DNA of 64,000 nt from Rathayibacter oskolensis (GTDB lineage: Bacteria > Actinomycetota > Actinomycetes > Actinomycetales > Microbacteriaceae): the NCBI RefSeq assembly GCF_900177245.1, contig NZ_FXBM01000001.1, positions 1,426,001 to 1,490,000 of the forward strand, given 5' to 3'. Every line of letters starts with the position of its first letter. The stretch's first letter is position 1. Under the pieces are notes generated by a model. The model did no database searches. It was not told the DNA's origin and was given only the letters and a program-made list of their open reading frames with translations. Shown here in pieces: positions 26,691 to 36,459 of the stretch. The position numbers and the translations under genes are program-made.

Positions 26691-28007
26691 ATGGAATCCG
26701 GGAGCGCCGCGCGGGAGGGGGGAGTCGAGGAGGCGGAGCGCTTCGGGGGCTTCGAGGTCGTCGGAGCGACCTTCCGAGGGCCCCTGGTGCGCACGGGCAC
26801 CGGGCAGACGGCCTCCGCGGTGGTGCTCTCGCGGGAGCGTGCAGCGGCCGCGCTGCGAGACGGGCTCGCCCGACTCCCGCACCACGAGCATCGCGAGACA
26901 CTGGTCGACGTCGCGGTGGGCCGCGAGGGTCCGGTCCTCGTCACCGCGCCTCCCGTGGTGACCACGCTCGAACGCGTCCTCGACTCGGGTCACCCGCTGT
27001 CGCCGGGTCACCTCGTGACCGTGCTCGCGCCGATCGCCGATGCGATCCGCGACGCGGCCGCCTCCGGGGTCGACCTCGCCGTCGACGCCTCGCAGGTCGG
27101 CCTGACGGGCGACGGGGCACCGGTGCTGCTGCTCAGCGGGGGCCGCTCGGCGGCGGCCGACGAGTCGCCCGCCTCGGCGCTCCGCTCCCTGATCGTGCGC
27201 TGCGCCGAGCACTGCGCCGACCCCCTGGTCGTCCTCGGCGAGGACGTGGGGCTCGAGGAGCTGGAGGCGTTCCTCTACCGGACGGCGCCGCCGCTGCCAC
27301 TCGGGCCGCTCCTCCGGGCCCGACCTCGGCCCGTGCTCGAGCCGACCGAGGCGCCGCCGCGGCGTCAGGCCTCGTCCCGGCTCCGAATGCCGAGGGCGGC
27401 GGGTGAGCGTGGACCGGCGACCCGGCCGGCACTGCCGAGTGCCCCGTCGTCGGAGGCGTCCGCCCCGCCGGCTCGTCATCGCAGGGGGCATCCCCTCGAC
27501 GGCTGGCAGTCGCGCCTGGTGTCTCTGATGAAGCGCCATCGCGGACCTCTGGCAGCGGCGGCGGTCATCCTGCTCGGCTCCGTTGTCGCCTCGGGAGTGA
27601 GCGCGGGCCCCTCCGCCGACGGGCCCGCCCCGCAGCCGACCAGGGCCGGCTCGTCCGGTCCCCCGTCGTCGGCGTCGGAGGTCGTCGAGCGTCCTCCGCC
27701 CGACTCCTCTCCGGAGGCAGCGGCCCGAGGGCTCGTCGAGTCGGCGAGCAACTGCACCGGCGGCTTCGACGCCTGCGCCGAGGCGCTGACGACGGCCGAC
27801 TCGCCGCTCCGCACGGGCGGCGCCGAACGGGTCCAGGAGCTGCTCCCGGCCGGGGCCGCGATCGACGCCGTCCTGGCCGACGAGAACGGCGCCTCCGCTC
27901 TCGTCAGGCTGGTCTCCGGCGACACGACGACAGCGGCCTCCGTCCTGATCATCAGGACGGAGGCCGGCTGGTTCATCCGCGACGTCTTCGCCGACGGCCG
28001 CGACTAG
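26691..28007 (+). CDS. Membrane protein with pseudokinase-like cytoplasmic domain
   Basis: A 438-residue protein not matching a named family that I recognise. Residues about 15-215 resemble a shrunken serine/threonine kinase fold: a lobe ending in ...TTLERVL, a helix HLVTVLAPIADAIRDAAASGV, then LAVDASQVGLTGDGAPVLLLSGG in the place of the HRD/catalytic loop and DFG, both absent. A Pro/Arg-rich linker leads to one membrane helix (about 284-306) and an outside domain with two cysteines (SNCTGGFDACAEAL). CAGGCT (26679-26684) lies 6 nt before the ATG. The kinase relation is inference. Confidence 0.65.
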   Translation: MESGSAAREGGVEEAERFGGFEVVGATFRGPLVRTGTGQTASAVVLSRERAAAALRDGLARLPHHEHRETLVDVAVGREGPVLVTAPPVVTTLERVLDSGHPLSPGHLVTVLAPIADAIRDAAASGVDLAVDASQVGLTGDGAPVLLLSGGRSAAADESPASALRSLIVRCAEHCADPLVVLGEDVGLEELEAFLYRTAPPLPLGPLLRARPRPVLEPTEAPPRRQASSRLRMPRAAGERGPATRPALPSAPSSEASAPPARHRRGHPLDGWQSRLVSLMKRHRGPLAAAAVILLGSVVASGVSAGPSADGPAPQPTRAGSSGPPSSASEVVERPPPDSSPEAAARGLVESASNCTGGFDACAEALTTADSPLRTGGAERVQELLPAGAAIDAVLADENGASALVRLVSGDTTTAASVLIIRTEAGWFIRDVFADGRD

Positions 28008-28028
28008 CGCGCGGAGTCGGCGGAGGCG

Positions 28029-29462
28029 TCAGATGCCGAGGTCGTTCTCGAACGAGCCCTCCTCGAGGCGCTGCTTGATCGCGACCAGGAAGCGGGCCGC
28101 GTCGGCGCCGTCGACCGTGCGGTGGTCGTAGGACAGCGCCAGGTAGACGGTGGAGCGGATCGCGATCGCGTCCTGACCGTCGACCTGGACCACGGCCGGC
28201 TTCTTGGTGACGATGCCGGTGCCGAGGATCGCGGTCTGCGGGAGGAAGACGACCGGAGTGTCGAAGAGAGCACCGCGGGAGCCGGTGTTCGTCAGCGTGA
28301 AGGTGCCGCCGGCCAGCTCGTCGGGCTTGAGCTTGTTGTTGCGAGTGCGCTCGGCGAGGTCGCCGATCGTCGACGCGATCTGGGCGAGCGAGAGGTCGGC
28401 CGCGTTCTTCAGCACGGGCGTGAGCAGCCCGCGCTCGGTGTCGACCGCGATGCTGATGTTCTCGTGGTCGGGGTAGACGATCGAGTCGCCGTCGAGCGTC
28501 GAGTTGATCACCGGGTAGGCCTTCAGCGCCTCGGCGGCGGCGAGGGCGAAGAACGGCAGGAAGGACAGCTTGGCGCCGGTCTTCTCCTGGAAGCTCTTCT
28601 TCACCGAATCACGGAAGCGCGCCACTGCGGTGACGTCGACCTCGACGACGGAGGTGAGCTGAGCGCTCGACTGCATCGACTCGACCGCGCGCTGGGCGAG
28701 GACCTTGCGCAGGCGCGACATCGGCTGCGTGGTGCCGCGCAGCGGGGACGTCTCGAGCGGGGTGCGTGCCGTCTTGGCAGCAGCCGCGGCGGGAGCCGAC
28801 ACTGGAGCGGGGGCGGACTTCGCCGCCTCGACCGCGTCGAGGACGTCCTGCTTGCGGATGCGACCGCCGACTCCGGTGCCGGTGAGACCGGCCAGGTCGA
28901 TGCCGTGCTCGCTCGCGAGCTTGCGCACCAGAGGCGTGACGTAGCCCGGGTTCGAGTCGGTCGGCTCGGGGGTCGCTGCGGGAGCGGGAGCGGCCGCAGG
29001 CGCTGCCGCGGCGGGCGCGGGCACCGAGGGAGCGGGAGCCGACACCTCGGGCGCTGCGGGCTTCTCGGCAGCGGGTGCCGGCTCGGGCTCGGCGGGCGCG
29101 GGCGCCTCGTCGTCGCTGTCCGAGTCGACGGAGGGCGTCGCGACGTCGGTGGGCTCGGCCTCGGCCGCCTCGACCTCGGGTGCCTCCTCGGCCGGAGCCT
29201 CGGGCTCGGGCGCTGCTGCACCGGAGCCGTCGCCGATCCGGACGAGCTCGGCGCCGACCTCGACCGTCTCGTCCTCCTGGACGAGGATCTCCTCGATGAC
29301 ACCGGCGATGGGCGACGGGATCTCGGTGTCGACCTTGTCGGTCGAGACCTCGAGCAGGGGCTCGTCGACCTCGACGCGGTCCCCGACGTTCTTCAGCCAG
29401 CGGGTGACCGTTCCTTCCGTGACACTCTCTCCGAGTGCCGGGAGGCTGACGGATTCGCTCAT
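28029..29462 (-). CDS. sucB: Dihydrolipoamide acyltransferase, E2 of 2-oxoglutarate dehydrogenase
   Basis: E2 component of a 2-oxo acid dehydrogenase complex. The 477-residue product has one lipoyl domain (1-77, lipoyl Lys43 in STDKVDT), a long Ala/Pro/Glu linker (80-165), an E3/E1-binding domain ([23 protein letters not shown], about 172-208) and the catalytic domain with [10 protein letters not shown] near the C-terminus. It is co-oriented with lpdA just upstream. In actinobacteria such E2 genes may serve the pyruvate and/or oxoglutarate complex, so the substrate is not certain. Ribosome site AAGGAGA. Confidence 0.92.
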   Translation of the reverse strand: MSESVSLPALGESVTEGTVTRWLKNVGDRVEVDEPLLEVSTDKVDTEIPSPIAGVIEEILVQEDETVEVGAELVRIGDGSGAAAPEPEAPAEEAPEVEAAEAEPTDVATPSVDSDSDDEAPAPAEPEPAPAAEKPAAPEVSAPAPSVPAPAAAAPAAAPAPAATPEPTDSNPGYVTPLVRKLASEHGIDLAGLTGTGVGGRIRKQDVLDAVEAAKSAPAPVSAPAAAAAKTARTPLETSPLRGTTQPMSRLRKVLAQRAVESMQSSAQLTSVVEVDVTAVARFRDSVKKSFQEKTGAKLSFLPFFALAAAEALKAYPVINSTLDGDSIVYPDHENISIAVDTERGLLTPVLKNAADLSLAQIASTIGDLAERTRNNKLKPDELAGGTFTLTNTGSRGALFDTPVVFLPQTAILGTGIVTKKPAVVQVDGQDAIAIRSTVYLALSYDHRTVDGADAARFLVAIKQRLEEGSFENDLGI

Positions 29463-29541
29463 GAGCCTGTCTCCTTAAGACGCGTTGTTTCGATCTTCAG
29501 CTTAGTGAAGCGGGAGCAGCGGGTCGCCGCTCCCGGTGGTT

Positions 29542-30915
29542 CTACAGGGCGTGCAACGGCTTGCCGGCCAGTGCGAGGTGCGCCTCGCCGAGCGCCTCGT
29601 TCTGAGTGGGATGGGCGTGCACGAACGGTGCGACGTCCTCCGGGTGTGCCTCCCAGTTCACGATGAGCTGGGCCTCGCCGATCAGCTCGCCCACGCGGGC
29701 GCCGATCATGTGCACGCCGACGACGGGACCGTCGACGACTCGGACGACCTTCACCGAGCCCGCGGTGCCGATGATGGTGCTCCGGGCGTTCCCCGCCAGG
29801 CCGTAGTCGTAGCTGGCGATCCGCTCGGCGCCGTACTCGGCGATCGCCCTCGCCTCGGTGAGACCGACCGACGCGACCTCGGGATCGCTGTAGGTCACCT
29901 TCGGCACGTTCAGATCGGCGACGGTCTGCGGGCCGAGTCCGGCGATCTCCTCTGCGACGAAGATCCCCTGCTGGAAGCTGCGGTGGGCGAGCTGGAGCCC
30001 GGGGACGATGTCGCCGACGGCGTAGACGTTCGGGACCGAGGTCTGCAGGCGCTCGTCCGTGACGACGTAGCCGCGGTCGAGGCGGACGCCGATCTCCTCG
30101 AGTCCGATTCCGGCGGTGACCGGGCCCCGCCCGACCGCGACGAGCAGGATGTCGCCCTCGACGGACGCGCCGGACTCGAGCGAGACCGTCACCCCGGCGT
30201 CCGTCTGCGAGACGGACGACACGCGCGACCCGAGGGTGAACGCGATCCCGCGCTTCCGGAACGCGCGCTCGAGCTGCTTGCTCATGCTCTCGTCCTCGTT
30301 GGGGACCAGGTGCGGAAGCGCCTCGACGATCGTGACCTCGGCCCCGAACGAGCGCCACACGCTCGCGAACTCGACGCCGATGACTCCTCCGCCCAGGACG
30401 ACCACGCGGTCGGGGACGTGATCGAGCTCGAGCGCCTGATCGCTCGTGATGACGCGACCGCCGATCTCGATGCCCGGCAGTGTCCTGGAGGAGGATCCGG
30501 TGGCGACCACGACGGTGCCGCCGTGCAGAACGTGCTCTCCGACGACGACCGTGCCCGGTGCCGTGAGCCGGCCCTCCCCGGTGACGACGGTGATGCCGCG
30601 CGCGGAGACGAGGCTCTGCAGACCCTTGTACTTGCCGGCGACCACTCCCTCGCGGTAGCGCGTGACTCCGGCGATGTCGATGCCGCGGAACTCGGCGAGC
30701 ACGCCGTACTTCTGCGCGTCCTTCGCGCCGTCGGCCAGCTCCGCGGCGTGGAGCAGGGCCTTGGTCGGCACGCAGCCGCGGTGGAGGCAGGTGCCTCCGA
30801 GCTTGTCCCGCTCGACGATCGCGACGCTCATCCCGAGCTGGGCCGCACGGAGGGCCGCCGCGTAGCCGCCGCTGCCACCACCGAGCACGACGAGGTCGTA
30901 GCGCTCTTCCGACAC
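29542..30915 (-). CDS. lpdA: Dihydrolipoyl dehydrogenase (E3)
   Basis: FAD enzyme that re-oxidises the lipoyl group of E2. The 457-residue product has the FAD-binding VVLGGGSGGYAAALRAAQLG, the redox-active disulfide GGTCLHRGCVPTK, the NAD-binding VVLGGGVIGVEFASVW and the C-terminal catalytic HAHPTQNEALGEA. Starts at GTG 30915 with AGGGAG upstream. 79 nt separate it from sucB, so the two form an E3-E2 operon. Confidence 0.95.
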   Translation of the reverse strand: MSEERYDLVVLGGGSGGYAAALRAAQLGMSVAIVERDKLGGTCLHRGCVPTKALLHAAELADGAKDAQKYGVLAEFRGIDIAGVTRYREGVVAGKYKGLQSLVSARGITVVTGEGRLTAPGTVVVGEHVLHGGTVVVATGSSSRTLPGIEIGGRVITSDQALELDHVPDRVVVLGGGVIGVEFASVWRSFGAEVTIVEALPHLVPNEDESMSKQLERAFRKRGIAFTLGSRVSSVSQTDAGVTVSLESGASVEGDILLVAVGRGPVTAGIGLEEIGVRLDRGYVVTDERLQTSVPNVYAVGDIVPGLQLAHRSFQQGIFVAEEIAGLGPQTVADLNVPKVTYSDPEVASVGLTEARAIAEYGAERIASYDYGLAGNARSTIIGTAGSVKVVRVVDGPVVGVHMIGARVGELIGEAQLIVNWEAHPEDVAPFVHAHPTQNEALGEAHLALAGKPLHAL

Positions 30916-30994
30916 GGAGTGACTCCCTTGCGACGCGGGTCCCCTCGCCTCCTGAGCGGCTCCGGCGCGGTGCGCACGAGGCCTGCGGAGGGGG

Positions 30995-31020
30995 GACGAG
31001 GCGGGATCTCCCGCCCCGTC
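30995..31020 (-). terminator. Hairpin after pepA
   Basis: 11-bp arms GACGAGGCGGG (30995-31005) and CCCGCCCCGTC (31010-31020) with one mismatch and a 4-nt loop, 7 nt beyond the pepA stop and upstream of lpdA; likely separates pepA from lpdA-sucB. Confidence 0.55.
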
Positions 31021-31027
31021 GACCCTA

Positions 31028-32518
31028 CTACGCGCTCGCGAAGCCCTCGGCCAGCACGAGGAGCGCCCGCACCGAGACTCCGGTCGGCCCCCCTGCCGTG
31101 AAGCCGTGCGCCCCGCCGGAGTTGTTGGCGGCGCCCGCGATGTCGAGGTGGACCCAGGGGATCGTGGTGGCGTCCTCGCCCTCGCCGCGCGTGCCGACGA
31201 ACTCCTTCAGGAAGTGCCCGGCGATCAGCATGCCGCCCGCCGTGTTGCCCGGCTTCACGTTCGCGATGTCGGCGATGTCCGAGTTGAGCAGGGGACGCAG
31301 CTCCGGAGGGAGCGGCATGTGCCAGAAGGTCTCGCCCGCTGCCGTCGCCGCCTCGATCACCGTGCCGATCAGCTCGTCGTCGCCCATCGCGCCGACGTAG
31401 CGGTTGCCGAGCGCGACCATCGCCGCACCGGTGAGCGTCGCGACGTCGACGATGGCGTCGGGCTGCTCCTCGCTCGCGGCGACGATCCCGTCGGCGAGCA
31501 CGAGGCGTCCCTCGGCGTCGGTGTTGAGCACCTCCACGGTCGTGCCTCCTCGGATGGTGAGGACGTCGTTGGGTCGGATGGCCGTGCCCGACGGCAGGTT
31601 CTCGGCGATGCAGAGCCACGCGGTGATCCGCACCGGGAGGCTCAGCTCGGCTGCCGCGCGCACGACCGCGTAGACGGTTGCGGCGCCGGTCATGTCGTAC
31701 TTCATGCCGATCATCGACGCCGGCGGCTTGAGCGAGAGTCCGCCGCTGTCGAACGTGATGCCCTTGCCGACGAGAGCGAGGTGCGCCGTCGCGCCCTCGG
31801 GCGAGTAGGCGACCTTGACGAGTCGCGGCGGCCGGGAGGAGCCGCTGCCCACGCCGAGGATCCCGCCGAAACCCTCGGCCTCGAGCGCCTCCTCGTCCCA
31901 GACCGTCACCTCGAGGGGGAGCCCGGCGGATCCCTCCTGGACCGCCTCGGCCATCGTCCGGGGGTAGAGGTGCGACGGGGGAGTGTTGACGAGGTCCTTG
32001 ACGGTCGAGACGGCGCGGCCGATGACGAGCGCGCGCTCGAGGATCGCGGTGTCGCCGCCCTCGGGCGCGAGCAGGACGACGTCCTGGACCGGGCGCTTGA
32101 CCGAGTCGGCGGTGCTGCCGCGGTAGGCCGAGAAGGAGTAGGCGCCGAGTGCCGCACCTTCGGCGACCGCGGCGAGCGCGCCGTCGGCGCCGGCGGGCAG
32201 CGCGAGAGCGACGGAGGCGCTCCCCGCGAGCGACCGGACGGCCAGGCCCGCGGCTGCTCGGAGGACCGTGGCCGACGGCTCGGACGAGCCGAGACCGACG
32301 AGGACGAGGACGCCGGCGCGCACGGGGGACGGGACGCGGACCAGGGTCTCGACCGCTCCGGTGGCACCGAGCGCAGGGAGGGCGCTCACGAGCTCGTCGA
32401 AGCCCTCGACGCCGACCAGACGGGGACCGTCCGGTCCCGGCGCGACCCCGAGGACGAGGGCGTCCGAGTCGATGTCGGAGGCCGGAACAGTCGAGAACTC
32501 GAGAGAGGAGAGGGGCAT
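31028..32518 (-). CDS. pepA: Leucyl aminopeptidase (M17 family)
   Basis: Two-metal cytosolic aminopeptidase releasing N-terminal residues. The 496-residue product has the M17 catalytic domain: VGKGITFDSGGLSLKP, MKYDMTGAATV and the signature NTDAEGRLVLAD, plus IADIANVKPG. TACGAT (32526-32531) lies exactly 7 nt before the ATG at 32518, a leaderless start that fixes the N-terminus as MPLSSLEFSTVP. It diverges from the PAC2 gene with start codons 81 nt apart. Confidence 0.96.
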   Translation of the reverse strand: MPLSSLEFSTVPASDIDSDALVLGVAPGPDGPRLVGVEGFDELVSALPALGATGAVETLVRVPSPVRAGVLVLVGLGSSEPSATVLRAAAGLAVRSLAGSASVALALPAGADGALAAVAEGAALGAYSFSAYRGSTADSVKRPVQDVVLLAPEGGDTAILERALVIGRAVSTVKDLVNTPPSHLYPRTMAEAVQEGSAGLPLEVTVWDEEALEAEGFGGILGVGSGSSRPPRLVKVAYSPEGATAHLALVGKGITFDSGGLSLKPPASMIGMKYDMTGAATVYAVVRAAAELSLPVRITAWLCIAENLPSGTAIRPNDVLTIRGGTTVEVLNTDAEGRLVLADGIVAASEEQPDAIVDVATLTGAAMVALGNRYVGAMGDDELIGTVIEAATAAGETFWHMPLPPELRPLLNSDIADIANVKPGNTAGGMLIAGHFLKEFVGTRGEGEDATTIPWVHLDIAGAANNSGGAHGFTAGGPTGVSVRALLVLAEGFASA

Positions 32519-32599
32519 GCGCGCAATCGTAGGCGCTGTTCGCTCAGGGCTCAGCGCCGCCGCCGAGGGGCTGGACGGGCGCCGTCTACAGTTGATCGC

Positions 32600-33523
32600 A
32601 TGCTGGATCCGGAAGAGCTGTTCGAGATCGAGGGCGACCTGTCGGAGGTTCCGCGCGGGCTGCACCTGGTCGCGGGGCTCACCGGGTTCGCCGATGCCGG
32701 CGGTGCCGTCGCACAGGTGGGCGAGTACCTGCTCGACACCCTCCAGCACCGGCCGATCGTCTCGTTCGACCAGGATCAGCTGCTCGACTACCGGGCTCGT
32801 CGACCCATCATCACCTTCGATCAGGACCACCTGACCGACTACCGCCCGGCGACGCTGCGACTCTCCATCGCCTACGACGAGCTGCACCAGCCCTTCCTCC
32901 TGCTGACCGGCTTCGAGCCCGACTTCCAGTGGGAGCGGTTCACACGCGCCGTGGTCTCGCTGATCGACCGGCTCGAGGTCGCGGGCACCACCTGGGTGCA
33001 CGCGATCCCCATGCCGGTCCCGCACACCCGGCCGGTGGGCGTGACCGTGAGCGGCAACCGCGAGGACCTGATCGACGCGATGTCGGTCTGGAAGCCGCAC
33101 ACGCAGGTCCCCTCGAACGTGCTGCACCTGCTCGAGTACCGGCTGTACGAGCGCGGGACGCCCGCGGTCGGCTTCGCCCTGCTCATCCCGCACTACCTCT
33201 CGGACACCGAGTACCCCCAGGCCGCCGTCGCCGCGCTCGAGAGCATCTCCGCCTCGACCGGCCTCATCTTCCCGACCGACCGCCTCCGGGAGAGCGGTCG
33301 CGAGTTCCTCGCGAAGGTCGACGAGCAGGTCGCCGGCAACGAGGAGCTGCAGAAGCTGGTGCAGGCGCTCGAGTCGCGGCACGACACCTACATGGAGGGG
33401 ACGAGCCTGCGCTCGCCGCTGACGGACGAGGACGGCTTCGTCCCGAGTGCCGATGCGCTGGCCGCGGAGCTCGAGAAGTTCCTCGCGATCCGCCGACCCG
33501 GGGACGAGCCCGCCGCCTCCTGA
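32600..33523 (+). CDS. PAC2 (proteasome assembly chaperone) family protein
   Basis: A 307-residue member of the PAC2 superfamily, present in most actinobacteria whether or not they have a proteasome. Seen are LVAGLTGFADAGGAVAQVGEYLL, LLTGFEPDFQWERF, IPMPVPHTRPVGVTVSGNR and HYLSDTEYPQAAVAALE. Role in bacteria unknown. TACAGT (32587-32592) lies 7 nt before the ATG at 32600, marking a leaderless mRNA. Confidence 0.88.
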   Translation: MLDPEELFEIEGDLSEVPRGLHLVAGLTGFADAGGAVAQVGEYLLDTLQHRPIVSFDQDQLLDYRARRPIITFDQDHLTDYRPATLRLSIAYDELHQPFLLLTGFEPDFQWERFTRAVVSLIDRLEVAGTTWVHAIPMPVPHTRPVGVTVSGNREDLIDAMSVWKPHTQVPSNVLHLLEYRLYERGTPAVGFALLIPHYLSDTEYPQAAVAALESISASTGLIFPTDRLRESGREFLAKVDEQVAGNEELQKLVQALESRHDTYMEGTSLRSPLTDEDGFVPSADALAAELEKFLAIRRPGDEPAAS

Positions 33524-33554
33524 GCCCCTCGGCCCGCTTGCTAGGCTCGGGCGA

Positions 33555-34883
33555 GTGCGATCTCGTCGAGCCTGGTTCGTCTTCGGTGCCGGTTCGTTCG
33601 CCTACCTCGTCGCGGTCCTGAACCGCACGACCCTCGGTGTCGCGGGGATCGACGCCGCCGAGCGGTTCGGAGTCGCCGCCGCGGTCCTCTCCACCCTCGC
33701 CGTCGTCCAGCTCATCGTGTACGCGGGGATGCAGATCCCGGTCGGCATCCTGATCGACCGCTTCGGGCCCAGGACGCTGATCCTCAGCGGTACCGCTCTG
33801 ATGATGATCGGCCAGGTCGTGCTCGCGGTCGCCCCCTCGATCGGGATCGCCGTCCTGGGCCGGGTCCTCGTGGGGGCCGGTGACGCGGCGATCTTCACCT
33901 CCGTCATCCGTCTGACGGTGACCTGGTTCAGCGGGCCGACCGTCCCGCAGCTCTCGCAGTGGATCGGGAACATCGGCCAGATCGGGCAGATCCTCTCGGC
34001 GCTCCCGTTCGCGGCGCTCCTGCACTCCGTCGGGTGGACGCCCGCGTTCCTCAGCGCGGCGGGGCTCGGAGCGGTCGCCTTCCTGGGCGTGCTCCTCCTG
34101 ATCAGCGACGTCCCTCCACGCACGGAGCCGATCGTGATCGTGCCGCCGACACTGCGGGCGACGATCGCGCAGCTCGTGGTCAGTCTCCGGCGACCCGGTA
34201 CGCAGCTCGGCTTCTGGTCGCACTTCGTGACGCAGTCCTCGGGAACGGTCTTCACGCTGCTCTGGGGCTACCCGTTCCTCGTCTACGCGATCGGCCTGCC
34301 TCCGAGCTCCGCCGCTCCGACGCTGACGATCGTCGTGGTCGCGGGGATCATCGTCGGTCCGGTCCTCGGAGTGCTGACCGCGCGGCATCCGATGCGGCGG
34401 AGCAACCTCGTGATCGGGATCGTGTCGGCCATGGCCGTCGCCTGGACGGTCGTCCTGCTCTGGCCCGGTGTCCCGCCGTACTGGCTGATCGTCCTCCTGC
34501 TCATCGTGATCGGCGCGGGCGGGCCCGGCTCCATGATCGGATTCGACTTCGCGAGGACCTTCAACCCCCAGCGGAGCCTCGGTGCGGCGAACGGCGTGGT
34601 CAACGTCGGCGGATTCCTCGCGACCTTCACGATGATGTTCGCGATGGGGCTCCTCCTCGACGCGCTCGCGGGCCCCGGCGCCGACTCGGCACGCCTCTAC
34701 TCGATGGACAGCTTCCGGCTCGCGTGGTGCGTGCAGTACATCGTGGTGGGCGCGGGAGTCGTGGGACTCGTCAGCGCCCGTCGGCGGACCCGGCGCCGTC
34801 TCGCCGAGGACGAGGGAATAATGGTGGCCCCTCTCTGGGTTGCACTGAGTGACCGGCTCCGTCGTGGGCGCTCGGGACGCTGA
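33555..34883 (+). CDS. Major facilitator superfamily transporter
   Basis: A 442-residue carrier with about 12 membrane helices. The loop 2-3 motif is GILIDRFGPRTL, a good match to the MFS motif G-x3-D-R-x-G-R. Motifs GRVLVGAGDAAIFTSVIRL and GFDFARTFNPQRSLGAANGVVNVGGFLATF suggest the oxalate/nitrate-related group, but no substrate can be assigned. TAGGCT (33542-33547) lies 7 nt before the GTG at 33555: leaderless start. Monocistronic; the next gene is rpoD after 279 bp, a spacer with a 12-bp palindrome (34970-34981) and an AATAAT box near 35004. Confidence 0.88.
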   Translation: MRSRRAWFVFGAGSFAYLVAVLNRTTLGVAGIDAAERFGVAAAVLSTLAVVQLIVYAGMQIPVGILIDRFGPRTLILSGTALMMIGQVVLAVAPSIGIAVLGRVLVGAGDAAIFTSVIRLTVTWFSGPTVPQLSQWIGNIGQIGQILSALPFAALLHSVGWTPAFLSAAGLGAVAFLGVLLLISDVPPRTEPIVIVPPTLRATIAQLVVSLRRPGTQLGFWSHFVTQSSGTVFTLLWGYPFLVYAIGLPPSSAAPTLTIVVVAGIIVGPVLGVLTARHPMRRSNLVIGIVSAMAVAWTVVLLWPGVPPYWLIVLLLIVIGAGGPGSMIGFDFARTFNPQRSLGAANGVVNVGGFLATFTMMFAMGLLLDALAGPGADSARLYSMDSFRLAWCVQYIVVGAGVVGLVSARRRTRRRLAEDEGIMVAPLWVALSDRLRRGRSGR

Positions 34884-35162
34884 CCGCCGCTTCGGCTCCG
34901 CCCCGCGCACGATGTCCCGCCCGCGAGGGGAGTCGTGAGGATCGGATCGGGAGATCCGTGCTCGCCACCCGCCGATCGGCGCGATCCCACTACTCAGGCG
35001 TGCAATAATTGTCAATAGGACCCGTTCGGGTCGAGGAGCACCAGGCCCACGTCGGGCGTGCGACGTCCTCGACTTGACATGGGTCCTCGTAATGCCCACC
35101 GACGGACGACGCCCTCCCGGCGACGTGCGCTACCGGGACGCAACGGATGGAGAGGTGCCGCC

Positions 35163-36455
35163 ATGGCCACCAGAGCTACCAAGACAGCAACGCTCGACGC
35201 CGTCGACGACGACGCGACGACGACCAAGAAGCCGGCCGCGCGCAAGCCCGCAGCCGCCAAGACCCCGCGCGCCCGCGCCTCCGCGAAGACCGCTGCGCCC
35301 GCCACGGCCGCCGAGGAGGAGACTCCCGACGCGCCCGAGCCCGACGAGGCGGAGGTGACGGAGGACGACGAGACCGAGACGGTCGTCGAGGAGCCCGAGG
35401 CCGACGCCAAGGACGACACCGAGACCCCCGAGACCCCTGCCGTCGCCGTGGCTGCGCCGGCGGAGCCGCTCCCGAGCGGCGCCCTCGTCCTGTCCTTCGG
35501 CGGCGACGACGACGAGGTCCCCGTCTACTCGACGGCGATCACCGGCGCGACCGCCGACCCCGTCAAGGACTACCTCAAGCAGATCGGCAAGGTCGCGCTC
35601 CTGAACGCGGCCGAGGAGGTCGAGCTCGCGATGCGCATCGAGGCGGGCCTCTTCGCCGAGGACAAGCTCGCCAACACGAGCGACCTCAGCCCGGAGCTCG
35701 TCCGCGAGCTCCGCTGGGTCGCGAAGGACGGGCAGCGGGCGAAGAGCCACCTGCTCGGTGCGAACCTCCGACTCGTCGTCAGCCTCGCGAAGCGCTACAC
35801 GGGTCGTGGCATGCAGTTCCTGGACCTCATCCAGGAGGGCAACCTCGGCCTCATCCGCGCCGTCGAGAAGTTCGACTACACCAAGGGCTTCAAGTTCTCG
35901 ACCTATGCGACCTGGTGGATCCGTCAGGCGATCACCCGCGCCATGGCCGACCAGGCGCGCACCATCCGCATCCCGGTCCACATGGTCGAGGTCATCAACA
36001 AGCTCGCCCGCGTCCAGCGGCAGATGCTCCAGGATCTGGGCCGCGAGCCCACTCCGGAGGAGCTGTCCCGCGAGCTCGACATGACCCCCGAGAAGGTCAT
36101 CGAGGTGCAGAAGTACGGCCGCGAGCCGATCTCGCTGCACACCCCGCTCGGCGAGGACGGCGACAGCGAGTTCGGCGACCTCATCGAGGACACCGAGGCC
36201 GTTGTGCCGGCCGACGCCGTGGGCTTCACGATGCTGCAGAAGCAGCTCGAGTCGCTCCTCGACTCCCTGTCGGAGCGTGAGGCCGGAGTCATCCGCATGC
36301 GCTTCGGTCTCGGCGACGGCATGCCGAAGACCCTCGACCAGATCGGCGACACGTTCGGCGTCACGCGCGAGCGCATCCGTCAGATCGAGTCGAAGACGAT
36401 GGCGAAGCTGCGCCACCCCTCCCGCTCGCAGTCGCTGCGCGACTACCTCGAGTAG
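35163..36455 (+). CDS. rpoD: Primary RNA polymerase sigma factor (SigA/RpoD/HrdB)
   Basis: Housekeeping sigma factor. The 430-residue product has an Ala/Lys/Glu-rich, disordered N-terminus (1-130), region 1.2 ([16 protein letters not shown]), region 2 with [24 protein letters not shown] and [13 protein letters not shown] for -10 recognition, region 3, and region 4 with [21 protein letters not shown]. The ATG at 35163 has GGAGAGG at a good distance; the leader is about 150 nt if the AATAAT box is used. murT-like starts 5 nt after the stop. Confidence 0.97.
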   Translation: MATRATKTATLDAVDDDATTTKKPAARKPAAAKTPRARASAKTAAPATAAEEETPDAPEPDEAEVTEDDETETVVEEPEADAKDDTETPETPAVAVAAPAEPLPSGALVLSFGGDDDEVPVYSTAITGATADPVKDYLKQIGKVALLNAAEEVELAMRIEAGLFAEDKLANTSDLSPELVRELRWVAKDGQRAKSHLLGANLRLVVSLAKRYTGRGMQFLDLIQEGNLGLIRAVEKFDYTKGFKFSTYATWWIRQAITRAMADQARTIRIPVHMVEVINKLARVQRQMLQDLGREPTPEELSRELDMTPEKVIEVQKYGREPISLHTPLGEDGDSEFGDLIEDTEAVVPADAVGFTMLQKQLESLLDSLSEREAGVIRMRFGLGDGMPKTLDQIGDTFGVTRERIRQIESKTMAKLRHPSRSQSLRDYLE

Positions 36456-36459
36456 GCCG

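Noticed and set aside
35075-35105. TTGACA upstream of rpoD as a -35 box
   Set aside because: No -10 hexamer at 16-18 nt; the nearest AT-rich stretch (TAATGC) is only 10 nt away. The AATAAT box near 35004 is a better candidate.
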